Shown piece by piece: positions 1 through 8,813 of a DNA stretch of 41,145 bases (within the stretch, counting starts at the first letter, position 1; the number at the start of each line of letters is the position of its first letter). A model generated the notes under the pieces. The model saw nothing but the letters and a program-made list of their open reading frames with translations, was not told where the DNA came from and ran no database searches. The stretch is from Legionella santicrucis (GTDB lineage: Bacteria; Pseudomonadota; Gammaproteobacteria; Legionellales; Legionellaceae): assembly GCF_001468135.1 (NCBI RefSeq), contig NZ_LNYU01000002.1, positions 1 to 41,145 on the forward strand, given 5' to 3'. A program made the translations under genes and the position numbers.

Positions 1-313
1 AAATGATCTTTTCTCCTTCTTCTATTTGAGAAATTTCTTGTATTTGCTTGATCTATTCACCTAATTCAGGCGTTTTTCGTAAGTCCTGAAATTGTTACAT
101 CGATAATTTATTGATGAGTATTTGAATTTATTCTGAACTAAAACTACGAATATATTTTGAATAGATCACTTGCATGCTTAAATACAGTTTTACAGAAATA
201 ATTTCTGTGGATTTAGATCATGACACAATACATTGGAAATGCTCTCATCAGATTAGATATGAAGCATTAGTTAGGTTATTTTTGGGTTATTTAAAACAAT
301 AATTAAAATTGTC
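1..313. other. AT-rich left edge without a recognisable gene
   Basis: I see no open reading frame with a convincing start, no tRNA and no mobile-element end here. The stretch is AT-rich and ends at the terminator-like hairpin at 314-365. Confidence 0.5.
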
Positions 314-365
314 AATGGATGCGAATAAGAATTGTCTTACTTTGCATTCGCATCCATTTTTTTAC
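314..365 (+). terminator. Intrinsic terminator-like hairpin
   Basis: A perfect 13-bp inverted repeat (AATGGATGCGAAT at 314-326 and its complement at 346-358) encloses a 19-nt loop and is followed on the + strand by an uninterrupted run of T. It lies just past the stop codon of the leftward gene at 362. The T-run favours termination of rightward transcription, but the hairpin could also protect the 3' end of the leftward transcript. Confidence 0.6.
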
Positions 366-1306
366 CAAGGTTTCGTATTGAAAGGAGATGGGTTAAAGAT
401 TACTTGTTCCTCCTCCTCTTCCTCTGTCTTTTTAGGTTCTATATTCTTATTTGACTCAATTTCTTCTTGTTTAGAAGGTTTATCTTTATAAGAAGGTTTG
501 GGTTCCATCGAAAGTGGATTTGGAGTAAAATTTTGCTCTTTTGTGACCTCATCCTTTTCTTGTGCTTTCGGAGTGGGTATGGGCACTAAATTATTTGCGA
601 GCCGTTGGATAAATGCATCGTATAAGGCTAAGGTGGGCATGGTAATACGAAGAGAACGTATGTTTCCTTCCTCATCTTGAATGAGTTGTAAACAATCATC
701 GGAAAGATTGTTCTCTTTTTTAAATTCATTGAATTCTTTTATAATCGCTTCCATGAATTTTTTTAATTCTTCTCTTTGTTCTTCAGTTAATTCATTAGGC
801 TCACAAAGCAGTTTAATCGTAAGGGTCAATGATTCGCGATCACTATCAACCAGCAATTTCCCGTCAGCGATTAATTGTTCAATTATTTCCGGGTCAAAAC
901 TAGATTCTAAATCAAGTCCTTCACCCTCACCCATTGAAGCAAACTCGCCCATTAATTCATCTGTAGACTCAACTACCTTTCCTGATTTGGTTAGCGATTT
1001 ATCTTCACCGGAACTTGCCTTTTCCTCGGAGGTTTTACCAGAGCCGCCATCACCTCCACCGCCTCCTCCACCATGTCCGAAACAACGACGGGTAGGGGCT
1101 ATTTCTTTAAAACAAGTTCGACAGCGTACTTTTGCTCCTTCAGCAGCAGCTTCTTTTTTTTCTACCTCTTTAAGTTTTTCTTTTTCTTTTTTTAATAGTT
1201 CTAATGTAAGTGCGGCTGAAGAGGTTTGTTCTTTTGCTCCACCTGCTGTGGTTGGTTCAGGGACGGGCTGATGTTTTTCTTTCTCTTTTTCATTGTCTTT
1301 TTTCAT
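362..1306 (-). CDS. Low-complexity acidic/lysine-rich protein with CxxC-x9-CxxH cluster
   Basis: Function not recognised. With the ATG at 1306 the protein has 314 residues; in-frame starts up to 1354 exist but add an atypical hydrophobic leader. Residues 1-60 are a charged Lys/Glu segment likely to form a coiled coil. Residues 62-78 hold C62, C65, C75 and H78 in a CxxC-x9-CxxH spacing that could bind zinc, directly followed by a run of Gly. The middle (about 125-250) looks globular and acidic with predicted helices. The tail is rich in Pro, Lys and Glu and has a run of consecutive Glu. Disordered charged ends around a small metal site would fit a secreted or scaffold protein, but this is inference. 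It is divergent from the IcmC-like gene. No clear Shine-Dalgarno is visible; a TATAAT-like -10 lies about 40 nt upstream of the start. Confidence 0.7.
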   Translation of the reverse strand: MKKDNEKEKEKHQPVPEPTTAGGAKEQTSSAALTLELLKKEKEKLKEVEKKEAAAEGAKVRCRTCFKEIAPTRRCFGHGGGGGGGDGGSGKTSEEKASSGEDKSLTKSGKVVESTDELMGEFASMGEGEGLDLESSFDPEIIEQLIADGKLLVDSDRESLTLTIKLLCEPNELTEEQREELKKFMEAIIKEFNEFKKENNLSDDCLQLIQDEEGNIRSLRITMPTLALYDAFIQRLANNLVPIPTPKAQEKDEVTKEQNFTPNPLSMEPKPSYKDKPSKQEEIESNKNIEPKKTEEEEEEQVIFNPSPFNTKPW

Positions 1307-1375
1307 GAAGGATACCAAATTTAAATTTATAAACATTATGACAATTATACACAAATATTAAATTATCTGCAAAAA

Positions 1376-1405
1376 ATATGTAAAAAAGTGTTATTTTTTA
1401 CATAT
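1376..1405. promoter_or_regulatory. 30-bp AT-rich palindrome between divergent genes
   Basis: Two perfect 12-nt arms (ATATGTAAAAAA at 1376-1387 and its complement at 1394-1405) are separated by 6 nt. The palindrome lies upstream of both the leftward 314-residue gene and the rightward IcmC-like gene, so it is better placed as an operator or DNA-bend site than as a terminator. The rest of the 1307-1610 gap shows nothing else clear. Confidence 0.45.
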
Positions 1406-1610
1406 AGTGAATTAATTTAATGCAAAATTAGCGTTAAGTAATGATTTTCGGTTGCGCAAAACAAATTGGCACAAATGTCCTAAACTTAACTGTAAGAGAA
1501 AAAACAAAAATTGCAAGGTATGGGGTGAAATTAATTCATTCGGTGAAGGGGTGATGGGTATTAACGTGCCCAGTACGAGTGATTAGCTAAGAACATAGTC
1601 GAGGTTTTAT

Positions 1611-2189
1611 ATGGCTGATACATGTACGGGCGGGACAGTAGCATGCTGGATATCAAGTCAGGTCAATATATTAAATAATATTGCAAATAACTTGCTTCCT
1701 GTAGAGCGCTTGATTACAGGAGCAGCGTATCTTATTGGTTGCGCCTTTTTATTTAAGGGAGTCTATTGTTTAAAGCAATATGGCGAACAACGAACAATGA
1801 TGTCGAGTAATACTAATGCTAAAGAACCAATAACTTATTTGTTAGTGGGTACAATGCTGATTTATTTTCCAACGACCTTTTCGATGTTCATGCAATCTTC
1901 ATTTGGTTATCAAAATGTTCTTCAATATGCACCGGTAAACAGCGGTAATTCGACTCTTGATACATTATTTGGTAGTGGAAGTGTCGTTGGAAGGCCATTG
2001 ACTATTATTATTCAAGTCATCGGCCTCATTGCTTTTGTAAGAGGGTGGGTATTGATTGCGCGCGCCGCAGGTTCGGGTAGCCAACCCGGAGCTACTGGAA
2101 AGGGTTTAATTCATGTATTTGGTGGGATTCTAGCGGTCAATATTATAGGTACCATTGAGATGATTAATAATACACTATATGGATCGTGA
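1611..2189 (+). CDS. icmC: IcmC/DotE-like inner-membrane protein
   Basis: A 192-residue membrane protein resembling IcmC (DotE), an inner-membrane component of the Legionella Dot/Icm type IVB secretion system. Visible segments: a hydrophobic helix near residues 35-55 followed by the motif LKQYGEQRTMMSSN, a second helix with YLLVGTMLIYFPT (about 80-95), a third near 125-148 and a last one near 165-185. The length matches IcmC (about 190-200 residues), and the YGE-RTMMSS loop is the part I recall as conserved in the family. The ATG is preceded by GAGG seven bases upstream. No other dot/icm gene is nearby, so this is an orphan or paralogous copy rather than part of the main icm operon. Whether it joins the Dot/Icm complex or serves another system cannot be told from sequence. 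Confidence 0.75.
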   Translation: MADTCTGGTVACWISSQVNILNNIANNLLPVERLITGAAYLIGCAFLFKGVYCLKQYGEQRTMMSSNTNAKEPITYLLVGTMLIYFPTTFSMFMQSSFGYQNVLQYAPVNSGNSTLDTLFGSGSVVGRPLTIIIQVIGLIAFVRGWVLIARAAGSGSQPGATGKGLIHVFGGILAVNIIGTIEMINNTLYGS

Positions 2190-2402
2190 CGCGTAGAGTA
2201 TGTACAGAAATCCATCCTTTTGTGTGGGTCAAATTTAATTTTTGTGGCTTTATCTCGCATTATTGATGTAAATAATAAGGAGTTAATTTGTTTTCTGGCA
2301 CAAGACAAATGACTCGTTGCTGGGTAAGGCGTCAGTTTAATGCCCATCTTAGTTGATGAGCCTGGGCGTCATAGTAATCCATCATAAAAAAGCATTTAAG
2401 CT

Positions 2403-2418
2403 GTAAAAAAACCGTAAA
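2403..2418 (+). promoter_or_regulatory. CpxR-box-like direct repeat
   Basis: GTAAA at 2403-2407 and GTAAA at 2414-2418 are separated by 6 nt, matching the tandem GTAAA pattern recognised by the response regulator CpxR, which in Legionella controls several icm/dot genes and effectors. It lies 77 nt before the ATG at 2495, with a TTTAAAAT-like -10 near 2453-2460. The rest of 2190-2494 shows no gene. Chance occurrence in AT-rich DNA is possible. Confidence 0.4.
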
Positions 2419-2494
2419 AAAATGATCACCCAAAGTGAGCGCAATTTTTTTAGTTTAAAATGTGCGCAATACTCCTATTTTTGTTTTTTTTATT

Positions 2495-5400
2495 ATGTCT
2501 ACATCCAATACAGAAATCGCTCAAATTTTATCCGTGAACAAAACGTCTGGTGAATCGGCACAGCAAGATCTCGTTTACTCAGTACCAAAGACTGAATCGG
2601 GTGCAATTGATTTAACTAAAGCGGAGCGTATCGCTGAAGGTGGGACTCACATACTTTATCGATTTCCAGATGCGCCTTTTGTTATTAAATTAATGAAACA
2701 AAATCCTAACCCTATGGAACTTGAAGAGTTAGAGAAAAAATATGCGGTTTTATATGAGTGCTTTGACAAAGAAGGGAAAAAACGATGCATTCGGGAACAA
2801 CATATCACTCATCAGGTGCAACTTCCAGGAAAGGAGCTTCAAGAAGCAGCTTTATCAATCGTTCCATACGAAAAATGTTTCAAATCTAGAGTTAAATTTG
2901 ATTTTAAAATAGAACCTGCAGAACTTGATATTTATTTAATGGAGCACAACCAGGAGTTGTTTGATAAGGCACATAAAGCACTTATTCATAAAGAAGGCTC
3001 TGGAATAGATTTTGAGCTTAATGATTATGCGCTCATTGATGAGCGAATCGGCGCTATTTTGCACCATTTGGATAGCGATCCCAAGCTCTGTGAAGTCATG
3101 ATTGAATTTTTAAATCATTATCGTGATTTTTATCAAAGGACTAATATTATCCTGGATGCTATGGGATTTGAAAACATACTGTTTTTTAAAGACGAACAGG
3201 GTGATTGGCAGTTTAAAATAGGCAGTGCGATAAAGCATGATACTGGAAAATACACGCAGGAGTTATTTGATGCATTACATTCTGGAAAAGAAGTCAATTT
3301 GACTGGTTTTGTTAATTTTACTCATGCTTATTTTTCACCGGCAAACATTAGGGCGGTCAATGTATGTGCCATGAAGCTTGGTTTAGAGCCTGTTATTCAT
3401 GATGTCACAATCGATTCAACCGATTTAGTTAGAATCGCTCAAGAATTATCAGTAGGAGAGCGAATGCTTGCCTATGCAAGGCATGGTGATTTTGAAAAAA
3501 TAGATAAAATTCTCCAAGAACATCGGGGTGAGCTTAGTTTTAATCTCAGAGATTTTTGGACATACTCTCTCATCGCTGATGAGTACATTAAACATGGCCA
3601 GCCACCAACAGCACTTAAAAATTATCTGGATACGGTGAGTCAATTGCCCGTTATCTTGCCTGAAAATGAAGAGGATGCAAAACGAGTAAAAGACTCAAAA
3701 AAGGCCATTATAGACCGAAAAAACATGCATGATAAAAAAATAATGCTTCACCAAGAACTCACAACTGTTGCCCTTAATAAAGGGCAACTCCAAAAAATAA
3801 TCGATTCTGCGCATACTCCCGCTGTAAGTTATGCATATGTTGAATCCAATGAACAACACCAACACGGATTGGTAAAAACTTCTCTTGCTCTTGGCAAAAA
3901 AAATGTTCAATCCACAGGTACTGAAAATACCGTAGAGGGTAATACGAGATTTCCAGCCTCTTCACTGAGTAAAATTGTATTTACTTATTTGGTGTTACAG
4001 CTGGTCAAAGAGAAGCAAATTGATTTGGATGAGCCATTACTTTCTATTCTGCAGCAACAAGGTCAGGAATATGAGCGATTCAAGGTCAATGGTGAATATC
4101 CTGAAAAGGCTAAAAATTTAACCGCTCGACATGTATTGTCACACACTACGGGTTTGCCCAATTGGACTCCAAATTTATCTTCACCACTAACGTTTGATCC
4201 TAAATCAGATCTAGGTAGTGGATATTCGTATTCAGGTGAAGCGTTTCTTTTTTTACAAACAGTCATCGAGACAAAAACGGGTAAAAATTTAGAGGAGCTG
4301 GCTAAGAAGTATGTGTTTGACCCCTTAAAAATGAATCGCTCTACGTTCAAGCCACAACCAGAAGACGACAAAAATATTGTAGTGGTTCATACTCAACTAG
4401 AAAAACCGACTCCCATATTAGACATAGAGCCACCACTTCATTCTGCTGCATCACTTCTTACAACGGCCAATGATTTTTCAAAATTGATGAGTGCTTGGTT
4501 GGACAGTATGGATGATCCAATAATAAAACAAGCTTTTGAGCCAAGCAGTACATACAGTATTGCGAATACATGTGGGTTAGGTTGGCATATTTATAAAAAT
4601 AAAGATGCAGTCATCGCTTATCAATGGGGTGCAAACCCTAATACACGATCGTTTATTGCACTCAATGTTACAGAAAAAAAGGGTGCGGTATTTTTTACAA
4701 ATTCAGAAAATGGGATGAGTATTGCCACTCAAATTTTGAATTCTCCTGATTTACATCCTATTGGCGACATGCAAGAGCTCTTTAACTATATGAGTTTTAG
4801 TCAAAGTGATGAGGCCGGATGGCAAGAAACCATTGCAGGTAAGATTTGTGAAGATGAGGGAAGACTTAAAGAGGCGAGAGGTTATTTTGAAAAGGCCATT
4901 GAGTTAAGACGTTTGGAATGGTCGAATGCAGTTCATCAAAATTCCTCTTCAGAAAAAACAGTATTTACCTCTCCAATGGAGCCTTTTGTAGGAAATTATA
5001 ACAATGAAGTAGAGATCTATCTAAGAGAAGGAAGTTTAATCTGTAGGCGTTCTAATAGTGAAACGAAACTTGTGCGAATATCAGAAACTGAATTTCTGCC
5101 TGAAGAGGATCCGTCGTTTAAAATAAGTTTCAAAAGAGATCTCGTAGAAATTCGTTCTATCCATGGTGAGCAAACCTTATTGTTTAAACAATCTTTACCA
5201 AACCCCCAATTAGAAACTGCTCATGAAAAAACAGGTGGAACAAAGGAGCAACCCTCTTTAACAACCGTTGATTCAGGAAAAAAAGTGATGTTGCATGACT
5301 TGATGAAAAATGCCTACATTCCTGGAGTATCCATTGCCACTATTTCTGATGGAACACTTTCTTGGAACGGTGCATTTGGTATTTCTGATATGGACTCAGG

Positions 5401-8400
5401 AGATTGTGTTGATGAGTCTACTGTATTTGAGGCGTGTTCCTTGAGTAAACCCTTGTTTGCTTATTTGGTATTAAAACTGATAGAAAAAGACCAACTGCCG
5501 CCAGACTTCCTGACTCAATCCTTGCCTGAAATAGAATATGGACGATTTAAGCGTGAGGACAAAGAAAAAGTAGTGTCTTTAACGCCTCAAATGATTTTGT
5601 CGCATCAAACTGGATTGCCTAATTGGGAGCCTGGTAATAATCAACTTGAGTTTCAATTCAAACCCGGTGACCAATATCATTATTCTGGCGAAGGGTATCA
5701 CTATTTACAGAAAGTCATTGAAGCAAAAATGGGTAAAAGCCTTGAAACGCTTGCGCAAGAATATGTATTCACACCGCTTGGAATGAAAAACAGTCACTTT
5801 GAACATGCTCGTTTTGAGCCAGGAACACAATTTGCCTCCCGTCATAATGAACTCATGCAGCCTCAACCGTATAGAGATGAAGTAACTGCCGCTGGGTCGT
5901 TACAAACTACAGCATATGATTATGCACAATTTGTAATGGCACTACTCAAAGAGCAAACGCTGAGAAAGACAGCAATGAAAGAGCTCGTCTCAACAGAAAA
6001 AGATGAAACAGCAAGAAAGAAAGAGATCTCCCAAGAAGTGTTACAATCCGTATTTTGGGGATTAGGATGGGGTTTAGAAAAAACAGAGGAAGGAACCTTT
6101 GCATTCCATTGGGGAGACACATCAGGGGCGAAGGCATTTGTTGCAATCAACCCTGAAAATGGTTCAGCGATTTGTTATTTTGCGAATAGCCAAAATGGGT
6201 TATCTCTTGTCAAAGAACTAGTCACTCCTCATGTTGGTTTAACAAAAGGCCTCGATTACCTTTGTGGCAAATATGATTACACGCACTATGATAAACCGGG
6301 TTATAAAGAACGACATGAAGGCTTACTGGCTGAGTCACGAGGCGATTATGTCACTGCAAAAATCCAATTGCTCAAGGCCATTGAATTGGAACCTAAATAT
6401 ACTGTTGAACTGACCCAACACATCGAGTGTTATGATAAGCCAGGTTGGAAAGAGCAACAGGAGGGAGTAAAAGCAGAATTAAAAGGTGATTATAAAACCG
6501 CCATAATCAAATTCAATCAAGCACTGGTGCAAGATTTAGAATCTGAGAAGCAAATTGAAAAACACCTCGCGTGGTTAAACGATTTGGATCACCCAATTGC
6601 GGTAGGAAAAGAAAAATTACAGGAATATACGGGCAAGTATGGGCCTCATGAACTAACCCTTGAAGGAGAGTCACTCAAACTTCAATCATTTGGACAAAGT
6701 TATAAGCTTATTCCTGTGGGTAAGAATCTGTTTTCACCAGAAAACAATCTCAATTTTCGCCTTGAATTTGACCCAGAACGAGGGCACGTTGCCTATCATT
6801 TTCTCGATCTTGCATTTCAGCCCATTATAGAGAAGAAACAAAAAGCAACTATTCCTACATCAAAAATGAAATTGGAAGAGGTGATGAAAAAAGCCGGTAT
6901 TCCAGGAATATCAGTTGCCACGGTAAATCATGAAGGAATTATTTCTACGCCATTTGTTAAAGGCACTGTCAGCTCAACCCAATGCGGGTTATTGAAGATG
7001 CCCGTGGCTAAAATTAAAGAAGAGCAAAGCAAATTCTATAAATCGTATTACATCCTTACCGAAGAAGGCTTGCTTTATTATAACAAATCGAAGGATAAAC
7101 TTCATAAGCTTGAACTGGATGAATATCAGCTCGAAGAAGTACGTCAAAGTTTTGCCAAAGACGAACAAATAGATATCTTGTCTGATGATCAATTAAGTGA
7201 GATTACCTCGATTACAGACCATCTTCACTCAAGCCCTTCCATGGAAGTAACTCCTGAAACAGTTTTTGGAGCCGCATCGCTTAGTAAACCTGTATTTGCC
7301 TATTTGGTACTAAAATTAATCGCAGCAAATAATGCGAATAAAGCCCAACCTGGACTAGGACAATTTAACGCCCAATTTGATTTAAAAACCCCTCTTTATC
7401 AAGTTTTTCCAGAGATACTAAAAAAATTCCGTAAAGAAGATGAGGATAAGGCCAAGCTTTTGACCGCAGAGATGGTATTATCCCACACGACAGGGCTACC
7501 TATTACGCATGATGAGAGCAAAGGACTCATTGAATTTCAGTTTGCCCCTGGCACAAAATATGCCTATTCGGGTCCAGGAATTGCTTACTTGCAAGAAGTC
7601 ATCGAAGCATTAACTGACTCTAATCTTGAAACACTTGCCCAAGAACACATCTTTGGGGAAAAAGCGTTAAACATGAAGCACAGTAGTTTTCACACCGATA
7701 AAAGCAGGCCTCCGCAAGCGGCAAATAGCCTCTATACAACGCCAAGTGATTATGCCAAATTTATAGTAGCTTGGATGAATGATGAAGAGCTACAGTATGC
7801 ATTTCAACCCATGGTTTCCATGAACAATGATTATTTACCTGGCAACTGGCCAATGGATGTCAATGGATTAGAACAGGATAAAAACCATGTGGCATGGGGT
7901 TTAGGTTTTGGATTACAAATCGATAAGCAATGTGGGTGCGGTCTTCTTAAAGTGACAACCGATCCAAGCCAATCCCCCTTTGATTGCATCGAAGGCTTAT
8001 TGGAGGAGAGAAATGCGGTCATTCTATTTAATGATACGCTTTTTTATGCAGATCAAACCAGTCGAACGGTTCAGAAAATCGAATTGACACAGAGTAATCA
8101 GGATGATTTTAATAGGCTAAAAGAAAAATGCACCGAGTCCTATAAATTAGCCCAAGGGAGTGAATTAAAATTGATTACCTCTGTAACAGGACGTATCCAT
8201 AGTGCAAAGAGAGCCTATCATTCCGGTGATATGAATGAATACAGAGCGTGGGTGGCTATGAATTTAGAAGACAAGTCGGCTGTAGTTTATTTTGCCAACT
8301 CGCATAATGGTCATATTCTAGCAGATTCAATCATCTCTCCAAAAGTAGAGATAGATAACGTATTTAATTACTTTTTTCAAACCTATGGATTTGCACGGAA

Positions 8401-8674
8401 TTTTGATGAGCTACAAGGAATAACTAATTTTCATGGGGTAAACTCCAATTGTTTAAAGAAAACTTCGCCTAAGATTGAAGAAAAACCAGATACACCCAAA
8501 GAATTAGAAAAAAGAACTGCTATGAGTGAAGAATCAGAACGGCTCACTTCCTCTTTACCCAAAGCAAAAACATTAACTTTAGGATTTTTGACACCAGAAA
8601 AGAGAAAGGAAAAAAATCAACAGGATAATTATTGTGGATTTAAATCAGGGTTTCTCATAGGTAAGTCTTTTTAA
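2495..8674 (+). CDS. Giant protein with three tandem serine beta-lactamase-like domains, putative effector
   Basis: A 2059-residue protein from ATG 2495 (a GTG at 2462 adds 11 hydrophobic residues; neither start has a good Shine-Dalgarno). Order: (a) about 1-300, a divergent kinase-like region with FVIKLM (K65), a NILFF loop (N227) and FKIGS; (b) serine hydrolase 1 with SLSK at 490-493, HTTGLPNW and YSYSGE (577-582); (c) a TPR-like and DUF3471-like segment; (d) hydrolase 2 with SLSK at 982-985, YHYSGEGY and FHWGD; (e) TPR repeats and another DUF3471-like segment; (f) hydrolase 3 with SLSK at 1595-1598 and YAYSGPG, but carrying two inserted modules (about 1498-1580 and 1816-1904). All three SxxK nucleophile/base pairs are kept. 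The family (class C beta-lactamase, LACTB and DD-peptidase relatives) cleaves amides or esters; the substrate here is unknown. No signal peptide is visible. The charged Glu-rich C-terminal region fits Dot/Icm export, by inference. Confidence 0.85.
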   Translation: MSTSNTEIAQILSVNKTSGESAQQDLVYSVPKTESGAIDLTKAERIAEGGTHILYRFPDAPFVIKLMKQNPNPMELEELEKKYAVLYECFDKEGKKRCIREQHITHQVQLPGKELQEAALSIVPYEKCFKSRVKFDFKIEPAELDIYLMEHNQELFDKAHKALIHKEGSGIDFELNDYALIDERIGAILHHLDSDPKLCEVMIEFLNHYRDFYQRTNIILDAMGFENILFFKDEQGDWQFKIGSAIKHDTGKYTQELFDALHSGKEVNLTGFVNFTHAYFSPANIRAVNVCAMKLGLEPVIHDVTIDSTDLVRIAQELSVGERMLAYARHGDFEKIDKILQEHRGELSFNLRDFWTYSLIADEYIKHGQPPTALKNYLDTVSQLPVILPENEEDAKRVKDSKKAIIDRKNMHDKKIMLHQELTTVALNKGQLQKIIDSAHTPAVSYAYVESNEQHQHGLVKTSLALGKKNVQSTGTENTVEGNTRFPASSLSKIVFTYLVLQLVKEKQIDLDEPLLSILQQQGQEYERFKVNGEYPEKAKNLTARHVLSHTTGLPNWTPNLSSPLTFDPKSDLGSGYSYSGEAFLFLQTVIETKTGKNLEELAKKYVFDPLKMNRSTFKPQPEDDKNIVVVHTQLEKPTPILDIEPPLHSAASLLTTANDFSKLMSAWLDSMDDPIIKQAFEPSSTYSIANTCGLGWHIYKNKDAVIAYQWGANPNTRSFIALNVTEKKGAVFFTNSENGMSIATQILNSPDLHPIGDMQELFNYMSFSQSDEAGWQETIAGKICEDEGRLKEARGYFEKAIELRRLEWSNAVHQNSSSEKTVFTSPMEPFVGNYNNEVEIYLREGSLICRRSNSETKLVRISETEFLPEEDPSFKISFKRDLVEIRSIHGEQTLLFKQSLPNPQLETAHEKTGGTKEQPSLTTVDSGKKVMLHDLMKNAYIPGVSIATISDGTLSWNGAFGISDMDSGDCVDESTVFEACSLSKPLFAYLVLKLIEKDQLPPDFLTQSLPEIEYGRFKREDKEKVVSLTPQMILSHQTGLPNWEPGNNQLEFQFKPGDQYHYSGEGYHYLQKVIEAKMGKSLETLAQEYVFTPLGMKNSHFEHARFEPGTQFASRHNELMQPQPYRDEVTAAGSLQTTAYDYAQFVMALLKEQTLRKTAMKELVSTEKDETARKKEISQEVLQSVFWGLGWGLEKTEEGTFAFHWGDTSGAKAFVAINPENGSAICYFANSQNGLSLVKELVTPHVGLTKGLDYLCGKYDYTHYDKPGYKERHEGLLAESRGDYVTAKIQLLKAIELEPKYTVELTQHIECYDKPGWKEQQEGVKAELKGDYKTAIIKFNQALVQDLESEKQIEKHLAWLNDLDHPIAVGKEKLQEYTGKYGPHELTLEGESLKLQSFGQSYKLIPVGKNLFSPENNLNFRLEFDPERGHVAYHFLDLAFQPIIEKKQKATIPTSKMKLEEVMKKAGIPGISVATVNHEGIISTPFVKGTVSSTQCGLLKMPVAKIKEEQSKFYKSYYILTEEGLLYYNKSKDKLHKLELDEYQLEEVRQSFAKDEQIDILSDDQLSEITSITDHLHSSPSMEVTPETVFGAASLSKPVFAYLVLKLIAANNANKAQPGLGQFNAQFDLKTPLYQVFPEILKKFRKEDEDKAKLLTAEMVLSHTTGLPITHDESKGLIEFQFAPGTKYAYSGPGIAYLQEVIEALTDSNLETLAQEHIFGEKALNMKHSSFHTDKSRPPQAANSLYTTPSDYAKFIVAWMNDEELQYAFQPMVSMNNDYLPGNWPMDVNGLEQDKNHVAWGLGFGLQIDKQCGCGLLKVTTDPSQSPFDCIEGLLEERNAVILFNDTLFYADQTSRTVQKIELTQSNQDDFNRLKEKCTESYKLAQGSELKLITSVTGRIHSAKRAYHSGDMNEYRAWVAMNLEDKSAVVYFANSHNGHILADSIISPKVEIDNVFNYFFQTYGFARNFDELQGITNFHGVNSNCLKKTSPKIEEKPDTPKELEKRTAMSEESERLTSSLPKAKTLTLGFLTPEKRKEKNQQDNYCGFKSGFLIGKSF

Positions 8675-8813
8675 ACTAATTGCTTAGCATATTGGGGTAG
8701 CTTTGGGGGTACGAAGAACATATTATTAAGAGTAAAAGGTCGAGCAGACGGATTTAAATAAAAGCGTTATTACATTTTGAGATAACACCATACCTATAAG
8801 GGAGTATACGGTG

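Noticed and set aside
681..1271. 196-residue + strand reading frame
   Set aside because: It is the complement of the leftward 314-residue gene and mirrors its Lys/Glu-rich composition as Ser/Phe runs; no ribosome-binding site or family pattern.
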